Shown: piece by piece, positions 8,610 through 17,804 of the stretch | Layout: the number at the start of each line of letters is the position of its first letter | Numbering within the stretch: the first letter of the stretch is position 1 | From: PALSA-1003 sp963791945 | Lineage (GTDB): Bacteria; Pseudomonadota; Gammaproteobacteria; Burkholderiales; Casimicrobiaceae | Direction: 5' to 3' | Assembly (NCBI GenBank): GCA_963791945.1 | Contig: CAWBUD010000003.1 | Coordinates: 532,124-596,123, forward strand | DNA: 64,000 nucleotides | Position numbers and translations under genes: made by a program | Notes under the pieces: generated by a model | The model's input: the letters and a program-made list of their open reading frames with translations, nothing else | Told to the model about the DNA's origin: nothing | Databases searched by the model: none

Positions 8610-9074
8610 ATGAAGCATCTGATCCCGGAATTCGAGAAGTTGCGCGCCCGCTACCCGGCCGGCTTCGAATCCTCGCTGGTCATGCCTTGCCTGCGCCGCA
8701 TCCAGGAAGACCGCGGTTTCGTCGCCGACAGCGACATCGAGGACCTGGCCGGCTTTCTCGGCGTCCCGCGCATCCAGATCGAGGAGGTCTTGAGCTTCTA
8801 CGGCCAATTCCGGCGCAAGGAAGTCGGGCGCTGCCATATCCAGGCGTGCCGCAACGTTGCGTGCTCGCTGCGCGGCTCGGAGCGGATTCTCGAGCACCTG
8901 AAGCAACGGCTCGGCATCGCCCCGGGCGAGACCACCAGCGACGGGCGTTTCACCCTGTCCACGGTCGAGTGCCTGGCCGCGTGCGGCACCGCGCCGGTGA
9001 TCGTGGTCAACGAGACCTACCACGAGAACATGACTCCGGCGAAGATCGACGTCCTACTCGAGACGCTCTCCTAG
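8610..9074 (+). CDS. nuoE: NADH-quinone oxidoreductase subunit E (2Fe-2S)
   Basis: The 154-residue thioredoxin-fold protein carries the cluster N1a ligands as CRNVAC (C-x4-C) and CLAAC (C-x3-C). It is the 24-kDa subunit of the NADH dehydrogenase module, paired with NuoF. The gene starts 10 bp after nuoD and ends 11 bp before nuoF. Confidence 0.95.
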   Translation: MKHLIPEFEKLRARYPAGFESSLVMPCLRRIQEDRGFVADSDIEDLAGFLGVPRIQIEEVLSFYGQFRRKEVGRCHIQACRNVACSLRGSERILEHLKQRLGIAPGETTSDGRFTLSTVECLAACGTAPVIVVNETYHENMTPAKIDVLLETLS

Positions 9075-9085
9075 CGCGGCCCAGC

Positions 9086-10384
9086 ATGGCGAATACCCGG
9101 CTCCTCATGACTTTCCCGGTGACGGCGACGTCGCACACGCTCGCCGAATACCGCACGCGCGGCGGCTACGAAGCGCTCCAGAAGGCGCTGCGCGAGATGA
9201 AGCCCGAGGATGTCTCGCGCGAAGTCGCGACCTCCGGAATCCAGGGACGCGGCGGCGCCGCGTTCCCGATGGGCCGCAAGTGGGCGGTCGTCCATCTGAG
9301 CGACGGCCAGCCGCACTATCTGTGCGCCAACGCCGACGAAGGCGAGCCGGGAACGTTCAAGGACCGCTGGATTCTCGAATACGCGCCGCACCTGCTGCTC
9401 GAATCGATGCTGATCGCCTCCTACGCGCTGCAGGTGCGTCACGCGTTCGTCTACATCCGCGGCGAGTTCGACCAGCCGTATCGCCGGCTGGCCGGCGCGC
9501 TGGAGGAGGCTTACGCCGCCGGCTATTGCGGCGAGCGCATTCTCGGCACCGACTTCTCCTGCGACCTCGTGATCCATCGCGGCGCGGGTTCGTACGTCTG
9601 CGGCGAGGCCTCGGCGCTCCTCTCCTCGATCGAGGGCAAGCGCGGCTACCCGCGCAACCGTCCGCCGCGCCTCACGGTGCGCGGCCTGTACCAGCGGCCC
9701 ACGGTTGTGAACAACGTCGAGACGCTGTCGAACATCGCCTGGATCATCCGCAACGGCGGCGAGGCCTTCAAGAAGGTGGGCGTCGAAAAGGATCCGGGCA
9801 CGCGGCTCATCTCGATTTCCGGCCACATCCAACGCCCGGGCGTCTACGAGATCGAGAACGGCTATCCCTGGCGCAAGTTCATCTACGAGGATTGCGGCGG
9901 CGTTCCCGGGGGACGACCGCTGAAGTGCGTCATTCCCGGCGGCATATCGACCAAGGTGCTGACGGGCAGGGAAATCGAGCCGCTCACGCTCGACAACCCG
10001 TCGCTCGCCGCCGCCGGCTCCTCGATGGGTTCGGGCGGAATGGTCGCCATCGCGGACGGCACGTGCATGGTGCGGCTGCTGCAGGTGCTGCTGCGCTTCT
10101 ATCACCACGAGTCGTGCGGGCAGTGCACGCCCTGCCGCGAGGGCATGGGCTGGATGCACCGGATCATCGACCGCATCGTCGCCGGCGAGGGAAGGTCCGA
10201 GGACATCGAGCGCCTCTATCAGATCTCGGGCTGGAATGACGGCAATACGATCTGCGGGATGGGCGACGCCGCCGGCTACGCCACGGTCGGCATTCTCAAC
10301 AAATTCCGCGACGAGTTCGAGTACTTCATCGAGCACAGGCGCTCGCGCTTCGATGGGAACCTGGAATGCCCCGCATCTTCATAA
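9086..10384 (+). CDS. nuoF: NADH-quinone oxidoreductase subunit F (FMN, NADH binding)
   Basis: This 432-residue protein oxidises NADH with FMN and passes electrons to cluster N3. The NADH/FMN glycine-rich motif GRGGAAFPMGRKW is near residue 50-65. The cluster motif is SCGQCTPCREG, with a last cysteine in the conserved TICGMGDA. The ATG at 9086 gives the usual family length. Its 3' end overlaps nuoG by 19 bp. Confidence 0.95.
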   Translation: MANTRLLMTFPVTATSHTLAEYRTRGGYEALQKALREMKPEDVSREVATSGIQGRGGAAFPMGRKWAVVHLSDGQPHYLCANADEGEPGTFKDRWILEYAPHLLLESMLIASYALQVRHAFVYIRGEFDQPYRRLAGALEEAYAAGYCGERILGTDFSCDLVIHRGAGSYVCGEASALLSSIEGKRGYPRNRPPRLTVRGLYQRPTVVNNVETLSNIAWIIRNGGEAFKKVGVEKDPGTRLISISGHIQRPGVYEIENGYPWRKFIYEDCGGVPGGRPLKCVIPGGISTKVLTGREIEPLTLDNPSLAAAGSSMGSGGMVAIADGTCMVRLLQVLLRFYHHESCGQCTPCREGMGWMHRIIDRIVAGEGRSEDIERLYQISGWNDGNTICGMGDAAGYATVGILNKFRDEFEYFIEHRRSRFDGNLECPASS

Positions 10385-11808
10385 ACGGCCAGCCGATCGA
10401 AGCCGAGCGCGACCAGTCGGTGCTGCAGGCGGCGCTCGCGAACGGGTTCTACATCCCGTACTTCTGCTGGCACCCCGAGCTCTCCGTCGCGGGCAACTGC
10501 CGCATCTGCGCGATCCAGGTGGAAGGGCGGACCTGGGCGGAGATCGCGTGCAACATGCCGGTCAGCGAGGGACTGCGGGTCCTCACCGATTCGGACCTGG
10601 TGAAGGAATACCGCAAGTCGATCCTGCAGCTCCTGACGCTCAATCATCCGGTCGACTGCGGCATCTGCGACAAGGCGGGCGAGTGCAAGCTGCAGGACTA
10701 CCACTACCAGTACAACGGCGCTCCGTCGCTGTCGCGCGACGTGAAGGTACACGCCACCAAGTTTCACCCGCTGTCCGAACGGATCGTGCTCGACAACGAG
10801 CGCTGCATCCTGTGCTCGCGCTGCGTGCGCTTCACGCGCGAGATCTCGAAGTCGAACGCGCTGGGCATCGTCCAGCGCGGCGACGCGTCGCTCGTGCGCG
10901 CCGCCGAGGATCGCCCACTCGACGCCGACCCGTACTCGGACAACATCATCGACCTCTGCCCGGTTGGCGCACTTCTCTCCCGGCCCAACCTGTACCGGTC
11001 GCGCGTGTGGTACCTGCAACCCACGTCCTCGGTCTGCCCCGGTTGCGCGCGCGGCTGCACCGTGCAGCTCTGGCATCGCAAGGCCGAATGGAAGCTCAAT
11101 ACGCTGGACCCGCGTCAGAACACGCGCATCGAGCGCGTGACCCCGCTCGAGAACCCGCGCGTCAACGGGCCGTGGATCTGCAACAAGGGACGCGACCTGG
11201 CGCAGATCTTCGAGCGGCCGCGCGCGGAAGGTGCGATGCAGAAGGGCAAGCCAGTGGATCTCTACGTCGCGATCGAAGCCGCGCGGCGCCTCATCGACGG
11301 AGCCACGCGGCCCCTGGCGCTGGTGTCGAGCTGGGCGTCGAACGAAGAGCTCGCGGCGTTCTCGCGAGCGCTCGGCCGGCGAGTCACGGTGCGGGTCAAG
11401 CCCGACCAGACGCCGCAACCGGGCGAACCGCTCCAGGATGACCTCCTCATACGGCGGGACAAGAACCCGAACAGCAAGGCGGCCCTGACGCTCTTTCCGG
11501 AGAGCGACGATGGGCTGGGCCCGCTCCCGTCGGACTTCGACCTCGTGCTCGTCTGGGGCGAAGGCTTCGACTTCGCGCGGCTGCCGAGGCAGGCGAAGAC
11601 GATCTTTCTGAACGCCTACCTTCAACCCGAGAACGGCCACGCCGATGTTTTTCTCCCGATCAGCATCCAGACGGAGCGCAGCGGTCATTACACGAACTTC
11701 GAAGGCGAAGTGAGCGCATTCGAGGCGTGCTTTCCGAAGAAGGCATCGGTCGCCGACGCGGAAGCGCTCTTTGCCGCGCTCGCGGTCCCGGCCGAGGTCG
11801 AAGCATGA
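10366..11808 (+). CDS. nuoG: NADH-quinone oxidoreductase subunit G, short form
   Basis: The N-terminal half is complete: 2Fe-2S ligands (CWHPELSVAGNCRICA and a later C), the His-Cys cluster region (HPVDCGICDKAGEC), and the CILCSRC...CPVGA binding set. After these comes CPGCARGC...C, the pattern of the optional N7 cluster. The protein then stops at 480 residues, whereas NuoG is usually about 690-900 residues because of a large molybdopterin-oxidoreductase-like domain. The shortened C-terminus still ends in recognisable domain sequence (ISIQTERSGHYTNFEGEV), so the loss looks like internal shrinkage of the domain and not a frameshift. The stop overlaps the nuoH start. Confidence 0.93.
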   Translation: MPRIFINGQPIEAERDQSVLQAALANGFYIPYFCWHPELSVAGNCRICAIQVEGRTWAEIACNMPVSEGLRVLTDSDLVKEYRKSILQLLTLNHPVDCGICDKAGECKLQDYHYQYNGAPSLSRDVKVHATKFHPLSERIVLDNERCILCSRCVRFTREISKSNALGIVQRGDASLVRAAEDRPLDADPYSDNIIDLCPVGALLSRPNLYRSRVWYLQPTSSVCPGCARGCTVQLWHRKAEWKLNTLDPRQNTRIERVTPLENPRVNGPWICNKGRDLAQIFERPRAEGAMQKGKPVDLYVAIEAARRLIDGATRPLALVSSWASNEELAAFSRALGRRVTVRVKPDQTPQPGEPLQDDLLIRRDKNPNSKAALTLFPESDDGLGPLPSDFDLVLVWGEGFDFARLPRQAKTIFLNAYLQPENGHADVFLPISIQTERSGHYTNFEGEVSAFEACFPKKASVADAEALFAALAVPAEVEA

Positions 11809-12953
11809 TGCAGGACCTCGTCGTCTCCCTGGTCTTCATCGGCTACGCCGTAGCCGTGCTCCTGCTGTTCGGCACCGTGCTGACGTGGGTCGAGCGCAAG
11901 CAGGCCGCGATCATGTCCGATCGCATAGGCGCCAACCGCGCCTACGTGCGCCTTCCGTTCACGCAGATCAAGCTGGTGTGGTGGGGACTGTTCCACGGGC
12001 TGGCCGACGGGCTGAAGATGATGCTCAAGGAGGACTTCCGGCCCAACGCCTACGACCGCTTCGCCTATGCGCTCGCGCCGTGGGTCGTGTTCACGCCGGT
12101 GCTGCTCGTCTTCGCGGTCATTCCCTTCGGCGGCACGCTGATGCCGGGGAAGCTGCTGCACGGCGTCCCGGAGCTCGCCGCGTGGTTCGGCGACCGCGCC
12201 TATGCGATGCAGATCGCGCGGCTCGACGCGGGTCTGCTGGTCGTCTTCGCCTTCGCCGGCCTCACGATCATCGGCGCGATGCTCGCGGGCTGGTCGTCGT
12301 CGAACAAGTTCTCGCTCCTCGGCGCGCTTCGCGCCGGATCGCAGATGATCTCCTACGAGCTCGTCATGGGCCTTTCCATCCTGGGCCTGATCCTGGTCTA
12401 CGGGACGGTCGATCTCGGCGCGATCGCGAGGGCGCAGTCCGGCGTTCTGTTCGGATTCCTGCCGGCCTGGGGACTCTTCCTGCAGCCCTTCGCGGCGACG
12501 CTCTTCCTCACCGCGGCGATCGCCGAGAACAAGCGCATCCCCTTCGACCTTCCGGAGGCCGAATCGGAGCTCATCGCCGGCTACTACACCGAATACAGCG
12601 CGATGAAGATGGGACTCTTCATGTTCGCGGAGTTCATAGAGATCGCGATCGTCGGGGCGCTGTTCACGACGCTCTTCCTCGGCGGGTACAACCTGCCTTA
12701 CATGTCCGACGACGGGTTCGTCTTCCCGGGCAATCACGTCGTGCCGCTCGGCCACACCGCGATCGTGGTGATCCAGCTCGTCACCTTCCTCGGCAAGGTG
12801 CTGTTCATGGCGAGCTTCCAGATCCTCGTCCGCTGGACGCTACCGCGGTTCCGCTGGGATCAGCTGCTGCGCTTCGCGTGGAAGTTCATGTTTCCCCTGG
12901 CGTTCGCCAACCTGACCGTCACAGCGGTCTGGCTCTGGGCGCTCCATGCGTAG
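11805..12953 (+). CDS. nuoH: NADH-quinone oxidoreductase subunit H
   Basis: The 382-residue protein has about eight membrane spans. Signature segments are ERKQAAIMSDRIGANR in the first loop and the acidic quinone-channel loop ENKRIPFDLPEAESEL followed by GYYTEYS. NuoH (ND1) connects the peripheral arm to the membrane arm. I chose the first ATG at 11805, which overlaps the nuoG stop; a second ATG follows directly at 11808. Confidence 0.96.
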   Translation: MMQDLVVSLVFIGYAVAVLLLFGTVLTWVERKQAAIMSDRIGANRAYVRLPFTQIKLVWWGLFHGLADGLKMMLKEDFRPNAYDRFAYALAPWVVFTPVLLVFAVIPFGGTLMPGKLLHGVPELAAWFGDRAYAMQIARLDAGLLVVFAFAGLTIIGAMLAGWSSSNKFSLLGALRAGSQMISYELVMGLSILGLILVYGTVDLGAIARAQSGVLFGFLPAWGLFLQPFAATLFLTAAIAENKRIPFDLPEAESELIAGYYTEYSAMKMGLFMFAEFIEIAIVGALFTTLFLGGYNLPYMSDDGFVFPGNHVVPLGHTAIVVIQLVTFLGKVLFMASFQILVRWTLPRFRWDQLLRFAWKFMFPLAFANLTVTAVWLWALHA

Positions 12954-12962
12954 GGCTGCCGG

Positions 12963-13541
12963 ATGAACGCCAAACCCTATCGTCGCCGGCAGTACTGGAA
13001 TCGCCCGACGATGTCGTGGTGGGAAAAGGCCTACCTGCCCGAGATCATCCGCGGACTCGCCATCACGGGCGGCGTCTTCCTCAAGAACATGGGCCGCTGG
13101 ATGACCTTCCGCAAGGGCGCGCTCACGACTTACTACCCTGAGGAGACGCGTCCCGACTACGCGCGCAACAACCGCGGCAAGCACGTCCTGACGCAGCGTC
13201 CCGACGGGCGGCCGCAATGCGTCGCGTGCAACATGTGCGCGACCGTGTGCCCGGCGAAAGTGATCGAGATCGAGGCCGCGTTCGATCCGGACGATCCGGC
13301 GCATCCGAAGTATCCCGCGCGCTTCGAGATCGACTATTCGCGCTGCATCTTCTGCGGCCTGTGCGTCGAGGCATGTCCCGAGGACGCGATCCGCATGGTC
13401 AAGGAAGTGCCGGATCTGCCGTCGCACGATCGAGACCACATGTGGCTGTCGCTCGACGAATTGCTGACGTGGAATCCGCAGCGCGACGTCGCCAAGCCGT
13501 ATCCGCCGAAGGGCGGTCCGGCACCCGGGGTCAGGGCATGA
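12963..13541 (+). CDS. nuoI: NADH-quinone oxidoreductase subunit I (two 4Fe-4S)
   Basis: The 192-residue protein carries the two ferredoxin motifs for clusters N6a and N6b: CVACNMCATVCP and CIFCGLCVEACP. It passes electrons to N2 in NuoB. It is somewhat longer than the common 160-180-residue form because of the N-terminal segment before the amphipathic region. Its stop overlaps the nuoJ ATG. Confidence 0.95.
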   Translation: MNAKPYRRRQYWNRPTMSWWEKAYLPEIIRGLAITGGVFLKNMGRWMTFRKGALTTYYPEETRPDYARNNRGKHVLTQRPDGRPQCVACNMCATVCPAKVIEIEAAFDPDDPAHPKYPARFEIDYSRCIFCGLCVEACPEDAIRMVKEVPDLPSHDRDHMWLSLDELLTWNPQRDVAKPYPPKGGPAPGVRA

Positions 13542-14044
13542 TCGAAACCGTCCTACTGTGGCTCTTCGCCGCGACCGCGCTCGCCGCCGCCGCGCTCATG
13601 CTGGTGATCCGGCATCCGATGCGCGTCGCGCTCGCGCTCACCGCGACGATGCTCTCGCTCGCCGGGGTCTACGCGGTCCTCGGCGTCCACGTCATCGCGG
13701 TGTTCCAGATCCTGATCTACGTCGGCGCGGTGATGGTGTTCATGGTCTATGCGATCATGCTGCTCGACGTGCGCGACCGCTCGTTCGTGCGCAGCTTCTC
13801 GCCCCTGATCGTTCCCGGCATCGCCGCGGCGCTGGTCTTCGTCGCCGTCTTCGCTTACGCAGCCTGGAAGGCACCGTCGACGGCGATCAGCGGATCGAAC
13901 GGGGCGGTATTCGGCCTGCAGCGCTTCTCGGTTGCCTTCCTCAACGATTACTGGCTGCAGTTCGAGCTGGTCTCGGTGCTGCTCGTCGCCGCGGTCGTCG
14001 CCGCGCTGGCCGTGCTCGAAGCGGGACGGAGGCACCGTGGATAA
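13538..14044 (+). CDS. nuoJ: NADH-quinone oxidoreductase subunit J
   Basis: The 168-residue membrane protein has five predicted spans and the conserved ND6-type segment QILIYVGAVMVFMVYAIML (about residues 56-74), where the pi-bulge helix lies. It belongs to the proton-pumping arm. The start overlaps the nuoI stop, and its end overlaps the nuoK GTG start by 8 bp. Confidence 0.95.
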   Translation: MIETVLLWLFAATALAAAALMLVIRHPMRVALALTATMLSLAGVYAVLGVHVIAVFQILIYVGAVMVFMVYAIMLLDVRDRSFVRSFSPLIVPGIAAALVFVAVFAYAAWKAPSTAISGSNGAVFGLQRFSVAFLNDYWLQFELVSVLLVAAVVAALAVLEAGRRHRG

Positions 14045-14339
14045 CGTCCAGATGCTGCTCGCGACCTCCGCGGCGCTCTTCGCGCTCGGGCTTCTCGGCG
14101 TGATCGTGCGGCGCAACGTCCTGGTCATGCTCATGTGCATGGAGCTCATGCTGAACGGCGTCAACTTAAGCCTCGTCACGTTCGCACAGCAGACAGCATC
14201 GGTGGCCGGAGCCGTGCTGGTGCTCCTCGTGTTCGTCGTGGCCACGGCGGAGATCGCGATCGCCATCCCCATCGTGCTGCTCCTCGTCCGGCGCAAGGAC
14301 GTGCTCGATCTGGACGCCTACGCGGATCTCAAAGGATAG
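14037..14339 (+). CDS. nuoK: NADH-quinone oxidoreductase subunit K
   Basis: With the GTG at 14037 the product has 100 residues, the usual NuoK/ND4L length. It has three membrane spans and the conserved glutamates in MELMLNG and in the third helix (ATAEIAIAI). The upstream ATG giving a longer frame lies inside nuoJ and encodes no family sequence, so the GTG is preferred. Confidence 0.93.
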   Translation: MDNVQMLLATSAALFALGLLGVIVRRNVLVMLMCMELMLNGVNLSLVTFAQQTASVAGAVLVLLVFVVATAEIAIAIPIVLLLVRRKDVLDLDAYADLKG

Positions 14340-14341
14340 CG

Positions 14342-16222
14342 ATGAGCCATCCACTGACCCTCATCGTCCTGCTGCCGCTCCTGGGCTTCCTGGTGAACGG
14401 CCTCGCCGGCAATCGGCTCGGGAAGAGCGCGGTCTCGGCCGTAGGCTGCGGGCTGCCGGTCCTCGCCTTCCTCGTGGCGGTGAAATGCTTCTTCCTGCTG
14501 CATGCGGGCGGAAGCGCGGCGCTGCTCGATAACCTCTATACCTGGGCGGTCATCGGCGGCAGCTCGTTCGAAGTCTCGTTCTACTTCGACGACTTGAGCG
14601 CCGTGATGGCGCTGATCGTCACCGGAGTCGGCTCGCTGATCCACATCTATTCGATCGGATACATGAAGGAGGATTCGAGCTACGCGCGTTACTTCGCGTA
14701 CCTCAACCTGTTCCTGTTCTTCATGCTGCTGCTGGTGCTGGGCCGGTCGCTGCTCGTGCTCTTCGTCGGCTGGGAAGGCGTGGGCCTCGCGTCGTACCTC
14801 CTGATCGGCTTCTGGTTCGAGGACATGGACAAGGCTCGGGCCGGCAAGAAGGCGTTCATCACCAATCGCGTCGGCGACGCAGGATTCCTGCTCGGCATGT
14901 TCCTGCTCTACCAGGCGCTCGGCACGCTCGATGCGGACCGGATCAACGCCGCGTTCATGGCGCCAACGCTCCCCGCCGTCTCGGCGAGCCTGGTCGGCAT
15001 CCTGCTGTTCATCGGCGCCACGGGGAAGTCGGCGCAGATTCCGCTGCACGTCTGGCTGCCGGACGCGATGGCCGGCCCCACGCCGGTATCGGCCCTGATT
15101 CATGCCGCGACCATGGTGACCGCCGGCGTGTATCTCGTCGCCCGGTTGTCGGGCGTCTATATGCACGCGCCGGAGGCAAGCGCGGTGATCGCCGCGGTCG
15201 GTGTCGCCACCGCGTTTTTCGCGGCGACCGTCGCCGTGGCCCAGACCGATATCAAGAAGGTGCTCGCCTACTCGACGATCTCGCAGCTCGGCTTCATGTT
15301 CGTGGCTGCGGGCGTGGGGGCGTACAGCGTCGCCATCTTCCATCTCTACACGCATGCCTTCTTCAAGGCGTGCCTGTTCCTCGGCGCAGGCAGCGTCATC
15401 CACGCACTCGGCGGCGAGCAGGACATCCGCAAGATGGGGGGCCTCGCACGCCGGATACCGGTGACGTTCGCGACCTTCGCGATCGCGACCGCCGCCATCG
15501 CCGGCATACCGCCGCTCGCGGGATTCTTCTCCAAGGACGAGATCCTCTGGTACGCGCTCGCCAGCAGCCGCGGCGGCTCGCCGTGGCTGTTCGCGCTCGC
15601 CGCCGCGACCGCGCTCTTGACCGCGTTCTACATGTTCCGGCTGTTGTGGCTCACGTTCTTCGGCCGCTCGCGCATGAGCGCGGAGGTCGAGCATCACGTC
15701 CACGAGTCTCCGCTGTCGATGACCGGCGTGCTGGTCGCGCTGGCCGCGCTGTCCGCGGTGGGCGGCTTCCTGTCGATCCCGCATTTCCTCGGCTCGCTGC
15801 TGCCGCTGCCCGACATCGTTCCCGAGCTCGAGCGCGTGGAGACGCCGCTGGTCGTCCTGTCGATCGCGATCGCGCTCGCCGGTCTGGCGGCGGCCGCGTT
15901 CGTCTACGGCGGCGAGGGCATGCGCGGCGAGCGGCTCCGCGAGCGGTTCCCTGCCCTCTACCGCGTGCTCTCGGGCAAGTATTTCGTCGACGAGGCCTAC
16001 GACCGGCTCATCGGCCGGCCGCTTCTGTGGATCTCGGACCGCGTTTTCCTGAGGCTTGGTGATCGGACGCTGATCGACGGCTCGCTGCATGGCCTGACCG
16101 CGCTCGGTCGGCGCGCTGCGGCGGGCTTCAGCCGCGCGCAGAACGGCAACCTGCAGCTCTATGCGCTCCTGGTTTTCGCCGGTATCGTCGGCGCGCTGGT
16201 CTGGAGCATCCGCCATGGCTGA
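14342..16222 (+). CDS. nuoL: NADH-quinone oxidoreductase subunit L
   Basis: The 626-residue antiporter-like subunit has about sixteen membrane spans. Family signatures include GWEGVGLASYLLIGFW, the lysine- and histidine-bearing discontinuous helix region (HVWLPDAMAGPTPVSALIHA) and AYSTISQLGFM. It forms the distal end of the membrane arm with its long lateral helix. The ATG starts 2 bp after the nuoK stop, and the 3' end overlaps nuoM. Confidence 0.96.
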   Translation: MSHPLTLIVLLPLLGFLVNGLAGNRLGKSAVSAVGCGLPVLAFLVAVKCFFLLHAGGSAALLDNLYTWAVIGGSSFEVSFYFDDLSAVMALIVTGVGSLIHIYSIGYMKEDSSYARYFAYLNLFLFFMLLLVLGRSLLVLFVGWEGVGLASYLLIGFWFEDMDKARAGKKAFITNRVGDAGFLLGMFLLYQALGTLDADRINAAFMAPTLPAVSASLVGILLFIGATGKSAQIPLHVWLPDAMAGPTPVSALIHAATMVTAGVYLVARLSGVYMHAPEASAVIAAVGVATAFFAATVAVAQTDIKKVLAYSTISQLGFMFVAAGVGAYSVAIFHLYTHAFFKACLFLGAGSVIHALGGEQDIRKMGGLARRIPVTFATFAIATAAIAGIPPLAGFFSKDEILWYALASSRGGSPWLFALAAATALLTAFYMFRLLWLTFFGRSRMSAEVEHHVHESPLSMTGVLVALAALSAVGGFLSIPHFLGSLLPLPDIVPELERVETPLVVLSIAIALAGLAAAAFVYGGEGMRGERLRERFPALYRVLSGKYFVDEAYDRLIGRPLLWISDRVFLRLGDRTLIDGSLHGLTALGRRAAAGFSRAQNGNLQLYALLVFAGIVGALVWSIRHG

Positions 16223-17804
16223 TGCGATGCTTCTCAACGCTGTCCTGTTCCTCCCGGTCGCCGCGATCGCCGGCATCGTCGCGTTGCCGGCAGGCCGCGA
16301 CGAGCTCGTTCGGCGCCTCTCCCTCGCGGCGATGATCCTGCAGTTTCTGGCGACCGCATGGCTGTACGCCCGCTTCGATTCCTCGCTGGCCGGCTTGCAA
16401 TTCGAAACGAGGCTGCCATGGATCGCTTCCTGGGGCGTGTACTACCAGATCGGCCTCGACGGCTACAACGTGCTGCTGGTGCTCCTCACCGCCTTCCTCG
16501 GTCCTCTGGTCGTCGCCGGCGCGTTCACCGCCATCACCCGCGACGTGAAGCTCTTCTACGCGCTCATCTTCGCTCTGCAGTTCGCGATGCTCGGAACGTT
16601 CCTCGCCCAGGACCTGTTCCTGTTCTATCTCTTCTGGGAGACGATGCTGATCCCGCTGTTTCTGATCATCGGCATCTGGGGCGGCGAACGGCGGATATAC
16701 GCCACGCTCAAGTTCGTGCTCTACACCGCGTTCGGCAGCATCGTGATGCTGGCCGCGGTGATCTATCTCGTCTACTCGCTCAACGCCACGACCGGCATCA
16801 CCTCGTTCGCGTTCGCGGATCTCTACCGGGCTCAGCTTCCGATCGACGTGCAGACGCTGCTCCTCTCCGCGTTCGCGCTGTCGTTCGCGATTAAGGTGCC
16901 AATCGTGCCGCTGCACACCTGGCTTCCCGACGCACACGTGGAAGCGCCGACCGCCGGCTCGGTGGTGCTCGCGGGCGTTCTGCTGAAGATGGGAACGTAC
17001 GGCTTCATGAAGCTCGCCTTCCCGCTCTTCCCCGATGCGGCGCGGCTGCTCGCCCCGGTGTTCGGCACACTGGCCGTGGTCAGCATCATCTACGGCGCCT
17101 GCCTGGCGCTGGTCCAGACCGACATCAAGAAGATCATCGCCTACTCGTCGATCAGCCACCTGGGCTACGTCATGCTCGGGCTCGTGAGTCTCGATCTCAT
17201 CGGCATCCAGGGCGCGATCGTGCAGATGGTGAGCCACGGCCTGGTCGCCGGCGGACTGTTCCTCATGGTCGGCATGATCTACGAGCGCTGCCACACGCGC
17301 GATTTGGCCGCGTACGGCGGGCTGGCCAAGATTCTGCCGCTCTATTCGGTGTTCTTCGCGCTGCTTACGCTGGCCGCGATCGGATTGCCGACCACGAGCG
17401 GGTTCACCGGCGAATTCCTGGTCCTGCTCGGCGCGTTCCGCGCGGCCTGGCCGCAGTACCTCGAAGGCAGCACCTATCCGCTCATCACCAGCGCCAGCGC
17501 GGTCCTGGGCGTCGTCTTGGGCGCGCTGTACATGCTGTGGTTCGCGCAGCGCTTCCTCTTCGGCGCGACCAAGGCACCGCATCGACCGCTCGCCGACCTT
17601 GGTTTCCGAGAAAAATCCATCCTCGTCACGATCGTCGCCGCCGTGTTCGCCCTAGGGCTCTTCCCCGACGAGCCGATGAGGAAAACCGAGCTCGCCGCGA
17701 AGCAGTACCAACAGCTCGTCGCGCGTGTGGCGACGCCACCGCTCGCCGCCCGTGAGCCGGATGCGCCATCGCTCGCGCGGCAAGCTTTGCGGAGTACGCC
17801 ATGA
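16215..17804 (+). CDS. nuoM: NADH-quinone oxidoreductase subunit M
   Basis: The 529-residue antiporter-like subunit (ND4) has about fourteen membrane spans. Signatures are FYLFWETMLIPLFLIIG, HTWLPDAHVEAPTAGSV and AYSSISHLGYV, containing the conserved Glu and Lys of the proton path. It overlaps nuoL upstream and nuoN downstream (ATGA). Confidence 0.96.
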   Translation: MADAMLLNAVLFLPVAAIAGIVALPAGRDELVRRLSLAAMILQFLATAWLYARFDSSLAGLQFETRLPWIASWGVYYQIGLDGYNVLLVLLTAFLGPLVVAGAFTAITRDVKLFYALIFALQFAMLGTFLAQDLFLFYLFWETMLIPLFLIIGIWGGERRIYATLKFVLYTAFGSIVMLAAVIYLVYSLNATTGITSFAFADLYRAQLPIDVQTLLLSAFALSFAIKVPIVPLHTWLPDAHVEAPTAGSVVLAGVLLKMGTYGFMKLAFPLFPDAARLLAPVFGTLAVVSIIYGACLALVQTDIKKIIAYSSISHLGYVMLGLVSLDLIGIQGAIVQMVSHGLVAGGLFLMVGMIYERCHTRDLAAYGGLAKILPLYSVFFALLTLAAIGLPTTSGFTGEFLVLLGAFRAAWPQYLEGSTYPLITSASAVLGVVLGALYMLWFAQRFLFGATKAPHRPLADLGFREKSILVTIVAAVFALGLFPDEPMRKTELAAKQYQQLVARVATPPLAAREPDAPSLARQALRSTP

